64,000 nt of DNA from Euzebya tangerina (GTDB taxonomy: Bacteria > Actinomycetota > Nitriliruptoria > Euzebyales > Euzebyaceae): positions 1,178,001 through 1,242,000 of the forward strand of contig NZ_PPDK01000001.1 of assembly GCF_003074135.1 (NCBI RefSeq). Reading direction: 5' to 3'. A program made the position numbers and the translations under genes. Below, in pieces: positions 25,846-33,811 of the stretch. The notes below the pieces were generated by a model. It made no database searches and had not been told where the DNA came from. It saw nothing but the letters and a program-made list of their open reading frames with translations. How positions within the stretch are numbered: the stretch's first letter is position 1; every line of letters begins with the position of its first letter.

Positions 25846-26529
25846 CTACCCCTTGCCCAGGTGCTTCATCGCCTCGCGCTTGGACAGGGGGCTGAGCACC
25901 CCGTCGTTCTTCTCCACGAAGGTCCGGACGGCGTGCGGGTCGGTCCGGGCGTACTGCCGCAGGCTCCAGCCGATGGCCTTGCGGATGAAGAACTCGGTGT
26001 CCGTCGCGCGCTGGAGGCAGTAGGTGAACAGCCGCTCGGCGTCGGTGTCTTCCTTCGCCCCGAGTTGGTGCAGCAGCGCGGTCCGGGCCACCCAGATGTT
26101 GTCGGAGACGATCCAGCTGTCCATCTCCTGGACGCAGTTGTTCGCTCGCACGAAGGGTCCGATGCAGCCGCCGGCAAGGATGTCGACGGTGTCCCACCAG
26201 CTCTTCGTGACGATGAACTCGCGCCCGATGTCGAGGAAGCCGGGGTCCAGTCTGCGGTAGTGCTTGCGCAGGTAGTCGACCGCGAAGTACTGGAACTCCC
26301 GCTCCTTGCGTGTCCAGCAGCCCCGCGCCACCTTGACGAGGTAGTGGTGATCGGGCCGCTTGGGTCCGCGACCCCGGATCTCTCGATCGATGGTCCGCCG
26401 CTCCGGCGCCTTGATGCCGTGGAAGGGGAAGTGGTCGCGCATGTAGGCGCTCATCCCAGCGGCATTCTCGGGGTTGGCGGCCTCGGCGTACTCCCCGGCC
26501 AGGGCTTTGACCATCTCTGCAGGACTCAT
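25846..26529 (-). CDS. DNA alkylation repair protein, AlkD-like HEAT-repeat glycosylase
   Basis: 227 residues from ATG 26529 (MSPAEMVKAL). AlkD family: all-helical HEAT-like repeats, HGIKAPERRTIDREI N-terminal hallmark, and SWWDTVDILA carrying the Trp and Asp that contact the lesion, plus WIVSDNIWVARTALLHQL and FFIRKAIGWSLRQYA. Members excise N3- and N7-alkylated purines without base flipping. It is the third alkylation-repair locus within 7 kb. Confidence 0.9.
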   Translation of the reverse strand: MSPAEMVKALAGEYAEAANPENAAGMSAYMRDHFPFHGIKAPERRTIDREIRGRGPKRPDHHYLVKVARGCWTRKEREFQYFAVDYLRKHYRRLDPGFLDIGREFIVTKSWWDTVDILAGGCIGPFVRANNCVQEMDSWIVSDNIWVARTALLHQLGAKEDTDAERLFTYCLQRATDTEFFIRKAIGWSLRQYARTDPHAVRTFVEKNDGVLSPLSKREAMKHLGKG

Positions 26530-26585
26530 GGGGGCGCCCACGGTAGCGCCGCAGTCGGGTCCGGCTCCGGCATACTCCAGCGGCA

Positions 26586-27089
26586 ATGAATGAGGGAGAT
26601 TCGACGGAACCGCGGAACCGGCTGGCGATCATGCGGCACGCCGATGCCGCGCCCCCCGGGCCACGTACGTCCGACGCAGATCGCAGCTTGACCGAGCTGG
26701 GTCGACATCGAGCGGCAGACCGTCGCGGCATCGTCCGGGCGTTCGGACCCTCGCTCACGTTGTGCTCGAGCGCGCGCCGAGCGCAGGAGACCATGGCCGA
26801 GTTGGGCGACGCGGTCGGCGATCACCTGATCGAGGAGGGTCTGTACCACGCTTCGCCGACCAGCCTGCTCCAGCGGCTCAGTGCGGTTGAGGAGCACACG
26901 AGCCGGGTGCTCGTCATCGCCCACATGCCCACCGTCCGGATGCTGGCGGAGGGATTGATCGGCCGCGCCGCCGCGGACCGAGTGGGTGGTCTGCCGTTTG
27001 CGCCCGGTGCCGTCGCGGTGCTGGACGTGGACGTCAGCTGGGCGGCCATCGATGGTGGCGTGGCCTCGCTGGCCGCCTTCCACTCCTGA
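26586..27089 (+). CDS. Histidine phosphatase (SixA-like)
   Basis: 167 residues. The branch-1 histidine phosphatase motif is IMRHADAAP (RHA instead of RHG, as in SixA), second Arg in LCSSARRAQETMAE, and second His in VIAHMPTVRMLAEGL. SixA enzymes remove phosphate from phospho-His proteins. Divergent from the AlkD-like gene by 56 nt; no kinase adjacent. Confidence 0.88.
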   Translation: MNEGDSTEPRNRLAIMRHADAAPPGPRTSDADRSLTELGRHRAADRRGIVRAFGPSLTLCSSARRAQETMAELGDAVGDHLIEEGLYHASPTSLLQRLSAVEEHTSRVLVIAHMPTVRMLAEGLIGRAAADRVGGLPFAPGAVAVLDVDVSWAAIDGGVASLAAFHS

Positions 27090-27115
27090 GGCCGTCCACT
27101 CCCGAGAACGTGTCG

Positions 27116-28000
27116 CTACCCCGGCGGCGGGCCCGACCGGAGCAGCGCTCGCTCCGCGGTGCGGAGCCCGGCGTCCAGTTGGGCGCCGACATCGAGGCCA
27201 CCGGTCCGCGCCGCGAGGAATCCGGCGGTGAATGCGTCCCCTGCCCCGACGGGGTCCCCGCCCGGAACCGCTGGTGCTGACCGGCTGAGGATCTCGTTGC
27301 CGTCCGACCAGACCACGCCGTCAGCGCCGCAGGTCACCACCGCCTCGCCGCAGCGCGCTGCCAGTGCCGTCGCAACCTCCTCGGCGGTGTCAGCCGAGGT
27401 CAGCAGCCGGCCCTCGTCCAGGTTCGGGGTGAGCAGGACCGGACGGCCGACCCACTCCAGGAAGGCCTCGGCACCGACCTCGGCCAGCGGCGCGGTGGAG
27501 GCGGGGTCGACGCTGATCGGCACGCCCGCCGCACGAGCGGCCCCGATGGCGGCCAGTCCCGCGGACCGGCTTCCAGGGTGGAGCAGGGTGTAGCCGCTGA
27601 GGTGGACGTGGGTGGCCTGGGATCCGATGGCGTCGGTCAGGTCAGCCGGAGCCAACAGCCCGGAGGCGCCCCGGCTGGTGTACATGTCCCGGTCGTGGTG
27701 CTCCCCGGCGGAGGTGACGACCGCCACGACGGACCCCGTGGCCAGGCCGGGCTTGACGGCGAACGCGCAGGTCACGCCCAGCGTGGTCAGCTCGCCCCGG
27801 ATGGCTGTGCCCGGTCCGTCGTCCCCGACTGCTGCCACCAAGGTGACGGGGATGCCCAGCCGAGCCAGCCACGCCGCCGTGGAGGCTGCCGATCCGCCTT
27901 GCCGGGTGATGATGGTGGCGGGAGTGTCGCTGCCGCGAGCCGTCGGCCCGTCCGGCGTCACGACCACGTCCAGCAGGACGTCGCCGACCACGACGATCAT
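27116..28000 (-). CDS. psuK: PfkB-family kinase, probable pseudouridine kinase
   Basis: 294 residues from ATG 28000, where MIVVVGDVLLDVVV starts the usual PfkB strand; the longer frame upstream is Arg-rich and not protein-like. GGSAASTAAWLARLG is the substrate-side motif and GGDPVGAGDAFTAGFLA the ATP/anion-hole motif with catalytic Asp. Its immediate neighbour is psuG, so pseudouridine to pseudouridine 5'-phosphate is the likely reaction. Sequence alone would allow ribokinase. Confidence 0.82.
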   Translation of the reverse strand: MIVVVGDVLLDVVVTPDGPTARGSDTPATIITRQGGSAASTAAWLARLGIPVTLVAAVGDDGPGTAIRGELTTLGVTCAFAVKPGLATGSVVAVVTSAGEHHDRDMYTSRGASGLLAPADLTDAIGSQATHVHLSGYTLLHPGSRSAGLAAIGAARAAGVPISVDPASTAPLAEVGAEAFLEWVGRPVLLTPNLDEGRLLTSADTAEEVATALAARCGEAVVTCGADGVVWSDGNEILSRSAPAVPGGDPVGAGDAFTAGFLAARTGGLDVGAQLDAGLRTAERALLRSGPPPG

Positions 28001-28061
28001 CCGGCGGTGCAGCCTCGCCGGACCGTGCCAGCAGCGCTCGCCTGGCCCGCCACGCCCGGGC

Positions 28062-28991
28062 TCACGAGGAGGCGACCTGGACGGCGACCTCCGCTGCCAG
28101 GGCCGCGTTGCCCTCGACCACACGGATGTTGACCCGAAGGCTCTCGCCGCCGGTCGAGGTGTGGAAGTGGTCCAACAGGAAGGGCGTGACGTCCTTGCCC
28201 GTGATGCGACGACTGGTGAGCAGTGCCAGGCCGGAGTGCAGCACGCGGTCGTGCAGGGTCGGGTCCAGCTGGTCCTTCGCCGCGATCGGGTTGGCCAGCA
28301 CGATGGCGCGGTCTCCCAGGCCGAGGTGTCCCATGGCGGTGTGGACCTCGGCCACCTGCTCGGTGGACGAGACGGTCCAGTCGATGGGCTGGCCCGAGCT
28401 GCGCAGGTAGAAGCCCGGGAACTGGCTGGTCTGGTACCCGAGGACGGGAACGCCGTGGCTCTCCAGCCGCTCCAGCGTGGCGCTCACATCCAGGATCGAC
28501 TTGACGCCCGCGCAGACCACGATCATCGGGGTCCGGGCCAGCGCGGCGAGGTCGGCGGACTCGTCCCACGAGTCACGGGCCTCGCGATGGACGCCGCCGA
28601 GTCCGCCGGTCGCGAAGACCTTGATCCCGGCGACGGCGGCAAGGTGTGAGGTCGAGGCCACCGTGGTCGCGCCAGTCCTCCGAGTGGCCATGGCCGGGCC
28701 CAGGTCCCGTATTGACAGCTTCGCGACGTCGTCCTCCTGGGCGATGCGGGCCAGGCTGCTGCCGTCCAGGCCGATGTGCGGCTTGCCGTCGATGACGGCG
28801 ATCGTGGCGGGTACCGCCCCGGTGTTGCGGACGATCTTCTCCAACTGTTCGGCCACGTCCAGGTTCTGTCCGCGTGGCAGGCCGTGGGCGATCAGGGTGG
28901 ACTCAAGGGCAACCACACCGACGCCGTCGTGGAGGGCCTGCTGGACCTCGTCGTGAACGATGACGGCACCGCTTGACAGTGGATCGCTCAT
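28062..28991 (-). CDS. psuG: Pseudouridine-5'-phosphate glycosidase
   Basis: 309 residues. Recognised by ALESTLIAHGLPRGQN near the start, PATIAVIDGKPHIGL, ATGGLGGVHREA and LANPIAAKDQLD, all conserved in PsuG. It splits pseudouridine 5'-phosphate into uracil and ribose 5-phosphate using a catalytic Lys and a metal. The start overlaps the SDR stop by 4 bp and psuK follows 61 nt later, giving a three-gene transcription unit for nucleoside salvage. Confidence 0.95.
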   Translation of the reverse strand: MSDPLSSGAVIVHDEVQQALHDGVGVVALESTLIAHGLPRGQNLDVAEQLEKIVRNTGAVPATIAVIDGKPHIGLDGSSLARIAQEDDVAKLSIRDLGPAMATRRTGATTVASTSHLAAVAGIKVFATGGLGGVHREARDSWDESADLAALARTPMIVVCAGVKSILDVSATLERLESHGVPVLGYQTSQFPGFYLRSSGQPIDWTVSSTEQVAEVHTAMGHLGLGDRAIVLANPIAAKDQLDPTLHDRVLHSGLALLTSRRITGKDVTPFLLDHFHTSTGGESLRVNIRVVEGNAALAAEVAVQVASS

Positions 28992-29761
28992 GCGAGCTTT
29001 CCGAACCCACGGACGAGGGCCCGGGTGGCGCTGCGAGGGAGGCTCTGGGTGACGGCGGTTGCGGCCTTCCAGGTGCGTCCCGGGACCACGACGGCCTTGT
29101 TCTCGGCGACCCCGCGAAGGCTCTCGGCCACGACGGTCTCGGGGCTCAGCAGCAGTCGATCCGGAACCGCCGAGGTGCCCTCGGCGTCGCGCACCATCGG
29201 CGTGTCCACGAAGCCCGGGCAGACGGCCGTGACGTGGACGCCGGCGTTGATGTTCTCCAGCCGGACGGCCTCGGACCAGGTCGTCTCGTAGGCCTTGCAG
29301 GCGGCGTAGGTGGCCATGCCGGGCAGTGGCTGGAACCCGGCGATGGAGGAGACGTTGAGGATCCCACCACCCGCTCCGCTCGCGCGCATGGCCCGAAGGG
29401 CTGCGTGGGTGAGGGTCATCATCGCGGTGATGTGAATGCCGACCTGGCTCAGCTCGGCGTCCAGATCTGCTTTGTGATAGGGCCGGTCGCCGCCGAAGCC
29501 GGCGTTGTTGATCAGCAGGTCCACCGGTGGTGCCGCCCTCAATCGGTCGGCGACCTTCTGCAGGGCCGTCGGGTCCAGCAGGTCGGCGGTGATCACCTCG
29601 ACGTCCACATCGAGCTCGTCCCGCAGTGCCGTCAACTTGTCGGTCGACCGCGCGACGACCACCAGGTCGACCCCGTCAGCAGCCAGGGTCCGGGCATAGG
29701 TGTCGCCCAGTCCAGACGAGGCTCCGGTCACCAGGGCACGGGTGAAGGCGCGTGTGCTCAT
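28988..29761 (-). CDS. Short-chain dehydrogenase/reductase
   Basis: 257 residues from ATG 29761. Classical SDR: TGASSGLG cofactor loop, NNAG motif (LINNAGFGGD), catalytic Ser in ILNVSSIAG, Tyr-x3-Lys in TYAACKAYETT, and PGFVDTPM. TGASSGLGDTYAR and the ARSTDKL cofactor-end loop suggest NADP(H). First gene of the SDR-psuG-psuK unit, although a role in pseudouridine breakdown is not obvious. Confidence 0.92.
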   Translation of the reverse strand: MSTRAFTRALVTGASSGLGDTYARTLAADGVDLVVVARSTDKLTALRDELDVDVEVITADLLDPTALQKVADRLRAAPPVDLLINNAGFGGDRPYHKADLDAELSQVGIHITAMMTLTHAALRAMRASGAGGGILNVSSIAGFQPLPGMATYAACKAYETTWSEAVRLENINAGVHVTAVCPGFVDTPMVRDAEGTSAVPDRLLLSPETVVAESLRGVAENKAVVVPGRTWKAATAVTQSLPRSATRALVRGFGKLA

Positions 29762-29799
29762 GCGCCCGATGATAGGTCGTGAATTGCAGTCTAGGATTC

Positions 29800-29900
29800 G
29801 TCGCACGCCGGGGGAGCCATCGGCTGAGAGTGCACCGCCACGAAGGCGGCAGCAGACCCCACGAACCTGAACCGGTTAATGCCGGCGGAGGGAGTGCGAC
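29800..29900 (+). promoter_or_regulatory. TPP riboswitch (THI element)
   Basis: Conserved blocks are clear: CTGAGAGTG at 29824, then GAACCTGAACCGG and TTAATGCCGGCGGAGGGA before the gene. P1 is a perfect 7-bp helix, GTCGCAC (29800-29806) with GTGCGAC (29894-29900), and its 3' strand ends at the base before the start codon. The GGAGGGAG ribosome site (29887-29894) is therefore inside the aptamer edge, so thiamine pyrophosphate binding should block translation start directly. A TAGGAT element at 29792 could be a promoter -10. Confidence 0.96.
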
Positions 29901-31316
29901 ATGCTGGAACCACTGCTCGGAACGGTCCTGCTCGGGGCGGCCTTGCTGGTCTTCGTCGGATTGGGGCTCTCGGCTGGCCGGGACGACGACGTCGAGAGCT
30001 ACATCTCCGCTCGTGGGACACAAGGCCCGCTGTCGATCGGCCTCTCCTTCCTGGCGGCGGGTCTGGGCGCGTGGATCCTCTTCGCGCCGCCGGAGGTGGG
30101 TGCCGGTGTCGGCCTCCTGGGTGTCCTCGGCTACGCGGTCGGAGCGGGGCTGCCGGTCCTGCTGTTCGGCCTGCTCGGACGTCGGATCCGCCGGGCGGTG
30201 CCTGAAGGACACTCCATCGGCGAGTTCGCACGACTGCGGTACGGCCGCGGGTTCGCCGCACTGGTCTTCCTCATCAGCGTCGGCTACATGTTCTTCTTCG
30301 TCACTGCGGAGCTGACATCGGTCGCCGGTGTGACTGGCATCGTGGCCGGCGTCGACGCCCGCCTCACGGTGCTGGCCGTGGCAGGGGCGACGCTGGTGTA
30401 CACGACGTGGGGCGGGCTGCGGGCGTCGCTGGTGACCGACCGCTGGCAGGCCGGGCTGATCGTGGCCCTGGTCGCAGTCGGGTTCGTGGCCGCGTTCGGA
30501 GCGGTGGACGGTGGCGGGCAGGCGATCGGCGAGAGTGGTCTGCTCGGGGTGAGCCGCGTGGGGTGGGAGGTGGCGCTGACTCTGGTGATCGCCGTCGCCT
30601 CCGCCAACATGTTCCACCAGGGGTACTGGCAGCGGGTGTGGGCGGCGTCGGATGAGGGGGTGCTCCGGCGAGGTGCCGGGATCGGCGTGGCGCTGACCGT
30701 GCCGGTGGTGGTGGTGCTCGGCCTGTTCGGGATCCTGGCCGCGGGGAGCGGTCAGGGCCTCGATGTGTCTCCGGTGCCGTTCTTCGCGCTGACGACCGAG
30801 CTGTCGACCGGGATCGGAGCCGTGGTGCTGGTGCTCGGTGTGTCGTTGGTGGCCTCGTCGGTGGACACCTTGGAGACGGGGCTCTTCTCGCTCATCGCCG
30901 CCGAGGTGCCGGGGATGACGATGGGGACGGCGCGGCTCGTGACCGTGGCGGTCATGGTCCCCGCGGTGGTCGTGGCCTTCCAGGGCCTGAGCGTCCTGCG
31001 GCTGTTCCTGATCGCCGACCTGCTCTGTGCTGGAGTGGTGGTCCCGTTGCTGGCCGGGTTGTGGTCCCGGGTCAGCTCGGCGGCGGCGATGTCGGGGGCG
31101 CTGGCCGGCCTTGCGGGTGCGGTGGTCCCCGGGTTGATCTCGACGGGATCGCTGGTCGAGGCGCTCCGGCTGGCCTCGTTCCCGGGGGCCACGCCGACGT
31201 TGCCGCCGTTCCTCGGGGCATTGGGGCTGTCAGCGCTTGTCACGTTCGCGGTGTCGCTGGCCGGGGGCGACAGGCGGGACGGGGCCACCGTCGAACTGAA
31301 GACGACGGACGCCTAG
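29901..31316 (+). CDS. Sodium:solute symporter, predicted thiamine or precursor transporter
   Basis: 471 residues, about 13 transmembrane helices in the SSS arrangement; ATG 29901 follows the riboswitch ribosome site. The core helices contain TLVYTTWGGLRASLVTDRWQ and ANMFHQGYWQRVWAA, both SSS hallmarks. The TPP riboswitch ties it to thiamine supply, and SSS proteins under THI elements (called ThiV in comparative genomics) are predicted thiamine or thiamine-precursor importers. Substrate inferred from regulation, not sequence. Confidence 0.9.
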   Translation: MLEPLLGTVLLGAALLVFVGLGLSAGRDDDVESYISARGTQGPLSIGLSFLAAGLGAWILFAPPEVGAGVGLLGVLGYAVGAGLPVLLFGLLGRRIRRAVPEGHSIGEFARLRYGRGFAALVFLISVGYMFFFVTAELTSVAGVTGIVAGVDARLTVLAVAGATLVYTTWGGLRASLVTDRWQAGLIVALVAVGFVAAFGAVDGGGQAIGESGLLGVSRVGWEVALTLVIAVASANMFHQGYWQRVWAASDEGVLRRGAGIGVALTVPVVVVLGLFGILAAGSGQGLDVSPVPFFALTTELSTGIGAVVLVLGVSLVASSVDTLETGLFSLIAAEVPGMTMGTARLVTVAVMVPAVVVAFQGLSVLRLFLIADLLCAGVVVPLLAGLWSRVSSAAAMSGALAGLAGAVVPGLISTGSLVEALRLASFPGATPTLPPFLGALGLSALVTFAVSLAGGDRRDGATVELKTTDA

Positions 31317-31341
31317 CTCACGTGTGCTGCCCGTCGGCTCC

Positions 31342-31734
31342 TCACCGCGGGCGGCGGATCCGGATCGGCCCCTTTGCCGTCGAGGGGTCCACCACCTCGC
31401 CGCCCTGGGTTATCTCCGCCTGGCCCTTGGCGACCAGCCGCCGGGCGGCCTCCCGAACCGGCTCCATCAACGGCCGCCAGTCCTCCGGCCGCCTCTCGCG
31501 GGCCACGTCGGAGGGGCAGATCGAGCTGCTGGCCGGCCGCTGACCGAGCAGGTCGAGGACGGCGCGCTCCAGGGACTCGGTGTCCTCCCGCCGCCGACGG
31601 CGGCAGGCGTCGGAGCAGTACCTCACCTGCTCCCAGTCGTCGGCCCACTTCTTCCGCCACTCGATCCGTCGACCACAGATGGCGCAGGTCTTCTCGTCGG
31701 GCTCAGCCGCGGGACCACGTTGGCGGCCCATCAC
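31342..31734 (-). CDS. DUF2256-DUF3253 protein
   Basis: 130 residues. The first 45 contain the DUF2256 metal-binding pattern TCAICGRRIEWRKKW...RYCSDACRRRRR (CxxC and CxxxC), the remainder a DUF3253 winged-helix-like domain (LERAVLDLLGQRPASSSI, then VREAARRLVAKGQAEI). A small nucleic-acid-associated protein seems likely. It lies 82 nt downstream of the photolyase-like gene on the same strand, and DUF2256 genes are often found beside cryptochrome/photolyase-family genes, so a functional pairing is plausible. Confidence 0.85.
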   Translation of the reverse strand: MMGRQRGPAAEPDEKTCAICGRRIEWRKKWADDWEQVRYCSDACRRRRREDTESLERAVLDLLGQRPASSSICPSDVARERRPEDWRPLMEPVREAARRLVAKGQAEITQGGEVVDPSTAKGPIRIRRPR

Positions 31735-31782
31735 CCACCCCCTCCATTCGCCACAATCGGGGGCTAACCGACGCCATGGGCT

Positions 31783-31801
31783 GTTCCTGCACGATCGTGC
31801 A
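31783..31801. repeat. Dispersed element with CTGCACGATCGTG core (copy 2)
   Basis: GTTCCTGCACGATCGTGCA contains the perfect 14-bp palindrome TGCACGATCGTGCA (31788-31801) and resembles 23553-23571 at 17 of 19 positions. It sits between the photolyase-like gene and the DUF2256 gene. Confidence 0.5.
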
Positions 31802-31815
31802 ACGGACGACTCCCG

Positions 31816-33033
31816 TCATGACAGCGCCTTGCGCCACGCCGTGAACGACTGGATGGACCGGTCGTGGGGTGGCCGCAACCACGGCCAAGGATGCGTGGCC
31901 ACGACGGACACCTGTGCCGACCGCGACCGCCAGCCCGGGACCGGCGCGAACGTGGTGGCCACGTCGGTGCCGCGCAGGTCCTCGGCCGGGTCGCCCAGGC
32001 AGACCGTCATGTCACGACGAGTGGCCAGGTCTGCCAACGTCTGCGTCAGGAACACCAGCCGCTTCCCCGAGAGCCGGAGCCCCTCCAGCAGCGGCTCGTC
32101 GAACACGAACACGACGGGGACCTCGGGGTGGGCCTGGAGTGCGGGGTCAGCGTCGCCGAGCGACTCCGCCGTCAGCCACACCATCTCGGGAACGCCCGCC
32201 TGCTGGGTGACCAGCGGTCCGCGCGTGAACTCGAGGTCGGGGTCGCGCTTGATCAGCGGATCCACCCGGTCCAGCCGGGGTGCCTCCTTGCCGGCTGAGG
32301 GCCACGACTGGATGGGGCAGCTGTTTCGCAGGTCGCAGGACTGACACAGGTCGGGCGCCCGCTTCTCGACCTGCCAACGGCTGAAGCCGTACCGCTTCGT
32401 GGTGCCCGTGCCGATGGTCCACTGCCACCCCAGGCGGTTGGCGGCCCGCGAGCCGTCGAGGAGGTGGGTGAACATGCGATCCTCCCCCTCCCGCCAGGTG
32501 GCGCCGTGTCGGACTGACCACTGCGAGGCCGCCCACATCCGGGTCTGATTCACCATCCAGCCGTCGGTCTCGAGCTCCTCCATCACGACGTCCATGCATG
32601 CCATCCGACGGTCCCACGGGTCCTCCGGCGGGTCGGGGGAGACCACAGGCTCACCACGCAGTGGTTCGGCCAGCCGGTGGCCGAGGCGGGCGTAGGCGTG
32701 GCGGGCGAACTCCTGCCACAGCAACTCGTCTCGGAACTTCTTGACATCCCGCTGCGGACCTCCCGCGACGTGCTCCCAGACGCGCGGCAGCGGGAGCAGC
32801 GAGTACCGGATGTACGGCGACAGCTTCGATGCCCCTCGGCGTGATGGCGGCCACACCTCGTTGCGTTTGCCGGCGTACCCACGGACGTCGTAGTCGGCCA
32901 GAGCCTGGTCCGCCGCGGTCTGACCCCCGGTGAAGGCCTCGCTGGCCCTGGGCTCGTCCGAGCAGAGGTGCCCCAGGTGCTCGGCCACCCAGCTGACGGC
33001 GTCGCCCAGCGTCGGTGTGGGGAGTTGGGGCAT
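31816..33033 (-). CDS. Photolyase/cryptochrome-like flavoprotein with domains in permuted order
   Basis: 405 residues. Residues 36-226 are a photolyase FAD-binding domain: TGGQTAADQAL, KLSPYIRYSLL (70-80), ELLWQEFARHAYARLG (103-118), WMVNQTRMWAASQW (159-172), HLLDGSRAANRLGWQWTIGTG (190-210). A Cys cluster C230-C233-C239 follows. Residues 282-355 then resemble the alpha/beta domain that precedes the FAD domain in every standard photolyase: PEMVWLTAESLGDADPAL, VPVVFVFDEPLL, KRLVFLTQTLADL, LGDPAEDL, and SFTAWRKAL at the end. There is no such domain N-terminally, since the protein begins directly at the FAD domain. The natural reading is a circular permutation. FAD site motifs are complete, so DNA repair or light sensing is possible. 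Confidence 0.85.
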   Translation of the reverse strand: MPQLPTPTLGDAVSWVAEHLGHLCSDEPRASEAFTGGQTAADQALADYDVRGYAGKRNEVWPPSRRGASKLSPYIRYSLLPLPRVWEHVAGGPQRDVKKFRDELLWQEFARHAYARLGHRLAEPLRGEPVVSPDPPEDPWDRRMACMDVVMEELETDGWMVNQTRMWAASQWSVRHGATWREGEDRMFTHLLDGSRAANRLGWQWTIGTGTTKRYGFSRWQVEKRAPDLCQSCDLRNSCPIQSWPSAGKEAPRLDRVDPLIKRDPDLEFTRGPLVTQQAGVPEMVWLTAESLGDADPALQAHPEVPVVFVFDEPLLEGLRLSGKRLVFLTQTLADLATRRDMTVCLGDPAEDLRGTDVATTFAPVPGWRSRSAQVSVVATHPWPWLRPPHDRSIQSFTAWRKALS

Positions 33034-33097
33034 GAGTCGGGGATGCCCGGCCCGCCCTGGACCGAAACCGGCGGGAGGGGATGGCCGGGATGCCGGT

Positions 33098-33216
33098 CGA
33101 ACTGCCTCCAGCGCCGGCCAAACTGCCTCCGGATGACATGGCGGGGGGCCGGAACTGGCGTTCCCGTGAGGTGATTTGCCTCCACGCCTCGTCGTCGGCG
33201 GTCCATCTGGAGGCAG
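33098..33216. promoter_or_regulatory. Cluster of TGCCTCC motifs between divergent genes
   Basis: AACTGCCTCC occurs at 33100 and 33121 (exactly 21 bp apart, two helical turns), TTTGCCTCCA at 33175, and the inverted form TGGAGGCAGA at 33208. The last two can form a hairpin. The region separates the photolyase-like gene from tadA, so a shared operator is possible. No known regulator site matches. Confidence 0.3.
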
Positions 33217-33269
33217 AACGCCCTACGCCTCGCATCGGACGGCATCCCGCGCCCGTATACGGTGGCGAC

Positions 33270-33776
33270 GTGGTGGACCAACGCGTCAGACCTGGGGACG
33301 ACCAGGCGATGGCGGAGGCGATCCGGCAGGCGCAGGAGGCGCAGGCGCACGAGGACGTTCCGGTCGGCGCGGTTGTCCTGGACAGCCACGGCGAGGTGGT
33401 CGCAACGGGGGAGAACCGGCGCGAGGTCGACCAGGACCCGACGGCGCACGCTGAGATCGTGGCCCTGCGCCGGGCGTCGGAGGTGACGGGCAACTGGCAC
33501 CTCGACGGCTGCACCCTGGTGGTGACCCTCGAGCCCTGCATGATGTGCGCCGGCGCCATCGTCCTGGCCCGTGTCGACCGAGTGGTCTACGGGGCCAGCG
33601 ACCCCAAGGCGGGCGTGGTCTCCTCCGTCGCCAGCCTGCTGGACGCGTCGTTCCTGAATCACGCGGTAGCCGTGACCGGCGGGGTTCGGGCCGAGGCGTG
33701 CGGGCGGCTCCTGACGGACTTCTTCGCCGCGCGGCGCTCAGGACGGGCTGCGGGTCGGCGACGCCCGCCGGACTGA
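33270..33776 (+). CDS. tadA: tRNA-specific adenosine deaminase
   Basis: 168 residues from GTG 33270; ATG 33309 would remove the DDQAM helix start that aligns with other TadA proteins. Zinc motif is HAE (DPTAHAEIVALR) with PCxxC in TLEPCMMCAGAIV, and VPVGAVVLD precedes it. Converts A34 to inosine in tRNA-Arg(ACG), whose gene lies 10 kb upstream in this window. A tRNA-Ser gene follows 35 nt later. Confidence 0.93.
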   Translation: MVDQRVRPGDDQAMAEAIRQAQEAQAHEDVPVGAVVLDSHGEVVATGENRREVDQDPTAHAEIVALRRASEVTGNWHLDGCTLVVTLEPCMMCAGAIVLARVDRVVYGASDPKAGVVSSVASLLDASFLNHAVAVTGGVRAEACGRLLTDFFAARRSGRAAGRRRPPD

Positions 33777-33811
33777 CACGTCCGACGTCGGGCAGTACCA
33801 TCCGACCGCCC

